14,729 nucleotides of DNA from Planctomycetota bacterium (GTDB lineage Bacteria; Planctomycetota; Planctomycetia; Pirellulales; Pirellulaceae): the NCBI GenBank assembly GCA_026692885.1, contig JAPLNJ010001170.1:1-14729 (forward strand), in the 5' to 3' direction. Made by a program: the position numbers and the translations under genes. How positions within the stretch are numbered: the first letter of the stretch is position 1; each line of letters opens with the position of its first letter. Positions 12,109 through 14,729 of this stretch are shown piece by piece. The notes below the pieces were generated by a model. The model worked only from the letters and a program-made list of their open reading frames with translations. It was not told the DNA's origin and did not search any database.

Positions 12109-14220
12109 ATGCTGATGCCGAATCCCAAATTGGAAGTTGCGCTCACGCACATCAACGCCTTGGGCGCCACGGTGTACGAGCAAGGTGTCCAGTTCGCGGT
12201 CTACAGCCACTCGGCGACTGCGGTGCGGTTGTTGCTGTACGATCACCAGGACGACTTCGAACCGGCGGAGGTGATCGACTTCGAGACCGAGGGGCAGCGC
12301 TGGGGCGACCACTGGAGATGCGTCGTCCGTGGCATCGGTCACGGACAATTGTACCAGCTGCAGACCGCGGGGCCTCACCGGCCAGAACGGGGCCTTCGGT
12401 TTGACGGTCAGGCCCGCTTGATCGATCCCTACGCAGCCGCCTTGGCCGGGGACTTCCAGCCTGCGGACGATGGCGTAATCCGGCCGCCTAAGTGCGTGGT
12501 GATCGACGACAAGTTCGATTGGGAAGACGACCGCTGCCCACGCTATCACCCGTCCGAGTCGGTGATCTACGAGATGCACGTCGGCGGTTTTACCAAGAGC
12601 CGCTCCAGCCATGTGAAGCATCCCGGGACGTACCTGGGCATCATCGAGAAGATCCCCTACTTGAAGTCCTTGGGCGTGACCACGGTCGAACTGATGCCGA
12701 TCCACGAGTTCCCGATCCTGGGCTGTGACGGCCACCAGCTGAAACGGCCGAACTACTGGGGCTACGATGCGCTGGCCTTCTTCTCGCCCCACCGCGGCTA
12801 CGCGTTGGGCCCGGAGCCTGGGGCTCAAGTCACCGAGTTCAAAATGCTGGTCAAGGCCCTCCACCAAGCCGGCATCGAAGTCATCCTGGACGTGGTGTTC
12901 AACCACACCTGCGAAGGCAACGAACGCGGGCCGGTATTCAGCTTCAAAGGGCTGGAGAACAACGTCTACTACCTGGCCGAGGACGGCGGACGTGCTTACA
13001 AGAACTACTCGGGCTGCGGGAACACGTTGAACTGCAATCACCCGGTCGTGCGGCGGATGATTCTGGACTGTTTACGAAACTGGGTGCTGAACTATCGTGT
13101 GGACGGATTCCGCTTTGATTTGGCCTCGATCCTGGGCCGCGGACGGGACGGCGGGCTGATGCACTATCCACCGCTGGTGGAAGAGATCTCCGAAGACCCA
13201 GTGCTGGCCGACACGAAGCTGATCGCAGAAGCCTGGGACGCCGCCGGTGCCTACCAGGTGGGGTCCTTCGGCGGGCCGCGGTGGTCGGAGTGGAACGGAC
13301 GTTATCGCGACGACGTACGCCGCTTCTGGCGCGGCGACGCCGGGCAACTCGGCCCGCTGGCGACGCGGTTGGCGGGGTCCAGCGACCTGTACGAGCGCAG
13401 CCAGCGGCATCCCTACTGCAGCGTCAACTTCATCACCTCCCACGACGGGTTCACGCTGCACGACCTGGTTGGCTATCGCCACAAGCATAACGAGGCCAAT
13501 GGCGAAAACAACCGGGATGGTGACAATAACAACTTCAGCGATAACTACGGCGCCGAAGGCCCCACGGATCGGCCGGACATTGACGAGGTGCGGGTCCGCC
13601 AGATCAAGAACATGCTGGCCACGCTGATGCTCAGCCAGGGCGTGCCCATGCTGGTGGCGGGCGACGAATGCCGGCGGACCCAGCGGGGCAACAACAACGC
13701 CTACTGCCAAGACAACGAGGTGTCCTGGTTCGACTGGGATCTGACCCGGCAGCATCGCGAATTAGTGCGTTTCACCCGGGCCCTAATTCGTTTCCGGCGC
13801 AACCAGCCCACGGTGCGGCGTCTCAGTTTTCTGACCGGCCAACCCAACGAGCACGACGAGCGGCCGGACGTCAGCTGGTTCAATGCCCGCGGCGAACCGG
13901 CTGGTTGGCACGGCCATGCGACGCTGCTGACCTGCCTATTCACGGCGCCGCCCGCGACACAGGATCCCACCGGCGAAGGCCGCAGCCTGTTGTTGCTGCT
14001 GAATTCGACACCGGAGCCCCACGAGTTCCTGTTCCCGGAAGCGGCCAAAGCCGACGATTGGCGACAGTTCATCAATACCGCCAGCAAGGCGCCCTACGAC
14101 ATCTATCCCAGCCAAAACGGACCTTCGCTGCCGAGGTCGGGACGATTGATTCTGTCGCCACGTTCGCTGATCTGCTACGTAGCGACCCGACGGCAGACGG
14201 GCTTGACCAAGAAGATCTGA
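12109..14220 (+). CDS. glgX: Glycogen debranching enzyme GlgX (GH13 isoamylase type)
   Basis: A 703-residue protein, normal for GlgX/TreX. It hydrolyses alpha-1,6 branch points of glycogen or limit dextrins in the cytoplasm, working with glycogen phosphorylase. Residues about 10-105 form the N-terminal CBM48-like beta domain. The GH13 barrel follows, opening with YEMHVGGFTK. Conserved regions: DVVFNH (I, Asp261-His266), GFRFDLAS (II, Arg335 and nucleophile Asp337), IAEAWD (III, acid/base Glu374) and TSHDG (IV, His445-Asp446). GlgX-specific stretches are NYWGYDALAFFSPHRGY, ENNRDGDNNNFSDNYG and GGPRWSEWNGRYRDDVRRFWRG. Residues about 590-700 form the C-terminal beta domain. GAGG lies 6 nt before the ATG at 12109; an ATG two codons later is possible. 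No glgA, glgB, glgC or glgP is nearby. Confidence 0.96.
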   Translation: MLMPNPKLEVALTHINALGATVYEQGVQFAVYSHSATAVRLLLYDHQDDFEPAEVIDFETEGQRWGDHWRCVVRGIGHGQLYQLQTAGPHRPERGLRFDGQARLIDPYAAALAGDFQPADDGVIRPPKCVVIDDKFDWEDDRCPRYHPSESVIYEMHVGGFTKSRSSHVKHPGTYLGIIEKIPYLKSLGVTTVELMPIHEFPILGCDGHQLKRPNYWGYDALAFFSPHRGYALGPEPGAQVTEFKMLVKALHQAGIEVILDVVFNHTCEGNERGPVFSFKGLENNVYYLAEDGGRAYKNYSGCGNTLNCNHPVVRRMILDCLRNWVLNYRVDGFRFDLASILGRGRDGGLMHYPPLVEEISEDPVLADTKLIAEAWDAAGAYQVGSFGGPRWSEWNGRYRDDVRRFWRGDAGQLGPLATRLAGSSDLYERSQRHPYCSVNFITSHDGFTLHDLVGYRHKHNEANGENNRDGDNNNFSDNYGAEGPTDRPDIDEVRVRQIKNMLATLMLSQGVPMLVAGDECRRTQRGNNNAYCQDNEVSWFDWDLTRQHRELVRFTRALIRFRRNQPTVRRLSFLTGQPNEHDERPDVSWFNARGEPAGWHGHATLLTCLFTAPPATQDPTGEGRSLLLLLNSTPEPHEFLFPEAAKADDWRQFINTASKAPYDIYPSQNGPSLPRSGRLILSPRSLICYVATRRQTGLTKKI

Positions 14221-14257
14221 CCTGCTGCAACCCACGGCTTCACGACGAAAGCGACTT

Positions 14258-14575
14258 ATGGAATTTCTGCCTGGACCGGCTGATCCGGCCCCGATTTTGG
14301 AACTCGCGGCAGCCGAAGAACGCCTGCTCGCCCGGTACGATCGGCCCGCCCGATCGCTGCTGTTGGAACCCTGGGAAGCCGAACTCTTGGCTCGCTTGGT
14401 GCAGGTGTGGCGCGCCCATCGATCGCCGCTGGCCAAGGCCCAGCGACCGCCAACGACGCCGCGCTGCTGTGGCCGACTCAAAGAACTGCATGGTTTTGCG
14501 GAAGACGAGAGCGGGCCGGATAGGTTCGCTCGGCGGGCGGGCCTTGAACCACGGGATACGGCGGGCTCCAGCTAG
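14258..14575 (+). CDS. Doubtful short ORF after glgX
   Basis: A 105-codon frame beginning 37 nt after the glgX stop. The first 55 residues (ILELAAAEERLLARYDRPAR, then LLLEPWEAELLARLVQVWRAH) read like a real helical protein. The remainder, with TTPRCCGR and FARRAGLEPRDTAGSS, looks less natural, so this may be a frameshifted or decayed gene. The ribosome-binding site is weak. I recognise no family. Co-transcription with glgX is possible from the spacing. From 14576 to the window end I see no gene or clear repeat. Confidence 0.42.
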   Translation: MEFLPGPADPAPILELAAAEERLLARYDRPARSLLLEPWEAELLARLVQVWRAHRSPLAKAQRPPTTPRCCGRLKELHGFAEDESGPDRFARRAGLEPRDTAGSS

Positions 14576-14729
14576 GTCGGATGGGACGATTCACCCCTTG
14601 CTCACCGTCTCGTCCAACTTTAGGCACGGCCGAGAAATAACTCCCTCGCCCCGGTACTCCGCAGATTGTCCCACTTTTAAGCTGCCATTTCTTCCAGACT
14701 TACGTCACTTTGCGGCTGGTTGATTGGGG

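Noticed and set aside
12007..13041. 344-codon minus-strand frame over the start of glgX
   Set aside because: Antisense to clear GH13 sequence; no family features.
13668..14723. 351-codon plus-strand frame running past the glgX end
   Set aside because: It overlaps the last 550 nt of glgX in another frame, and its sequence is Arg/Pro/Ser-rich without motifs. The glgX C-terminal domain is convincing.

Overview
The window looks like a GC-rich chromosome segment from a planctomycete, probably Pirellulales-like. This is inferred from a periplasmic sulfatase, a SUMF1-domain lipoprotein, a very large secreted beta-propeller/FG-GAP protein, a small basic protein of a type I associate with planctomycetes, and intergenic spaces packed with palindromic repeats. 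No rRNA, tRNA, CRISPR array or transposase gene is visible.

Layout. 1-511: three nested or adjacent palindromic repeats, then the ribosome-binding site of the first gene. 512-1402 (+): SUMF1/FGE-like lipoprotein. 1403-1931: repeats only. 1932-5393 (+): 1153-residue secreted protein joining a WD40/PQQ-like propeller, a metallo-beta-lactamase domain and an FG-GAP/VCBS propeller. 5394-5795: repeats again, with one element inserted inside another. 5796-7778 (+): tungsten aldehyde ferredoxin oxidoreductase (AOR) family enzyme and a MoaD/ThiS-like sulfur carrier, 12 nt apart, surely one operon. 7819-9255 (-): sulfatase, convergent with that operon. 9256-9951: a large compound palindrome and unassigned DNA. 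9952-10326 (+): CheY-like receiver without its phospho-acceptor. 10346-11707 (-): small membrane protein, lipoprotein and basic protein, probably co-transcribed. 12109-14220 (+): GlgX-type glycogen debranching enzyme, followed by a doubtful short ORF.

How the genes fit. The AOR and MoaD-like pair makes sense as enzyme plus cofactor-synthesis sulfur carrier. The sulfatase has the CxPSR motif that must be converted to formylglycine, but the SUMF1 protein here lacks one of the two catalytic cysteines of true formylglycine-generating enzymes, so it is probably not the sulfatase's activator. GlgX serves glycogen breakdown and has no visible link to its neighbours. This is a set of small independent units rather than one system.

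The most unusual content is the three-domain propeller/MBL/FG-GAP fusion and the repeat structure. One repeat family has three copies; two start one nucleotide after a stop codon, and one carries a 111-bp palindromic element with a 3-bp target duplication whose empty site survives elsewhere in the window. A different palindrome lies in frame inside the propeller gene.
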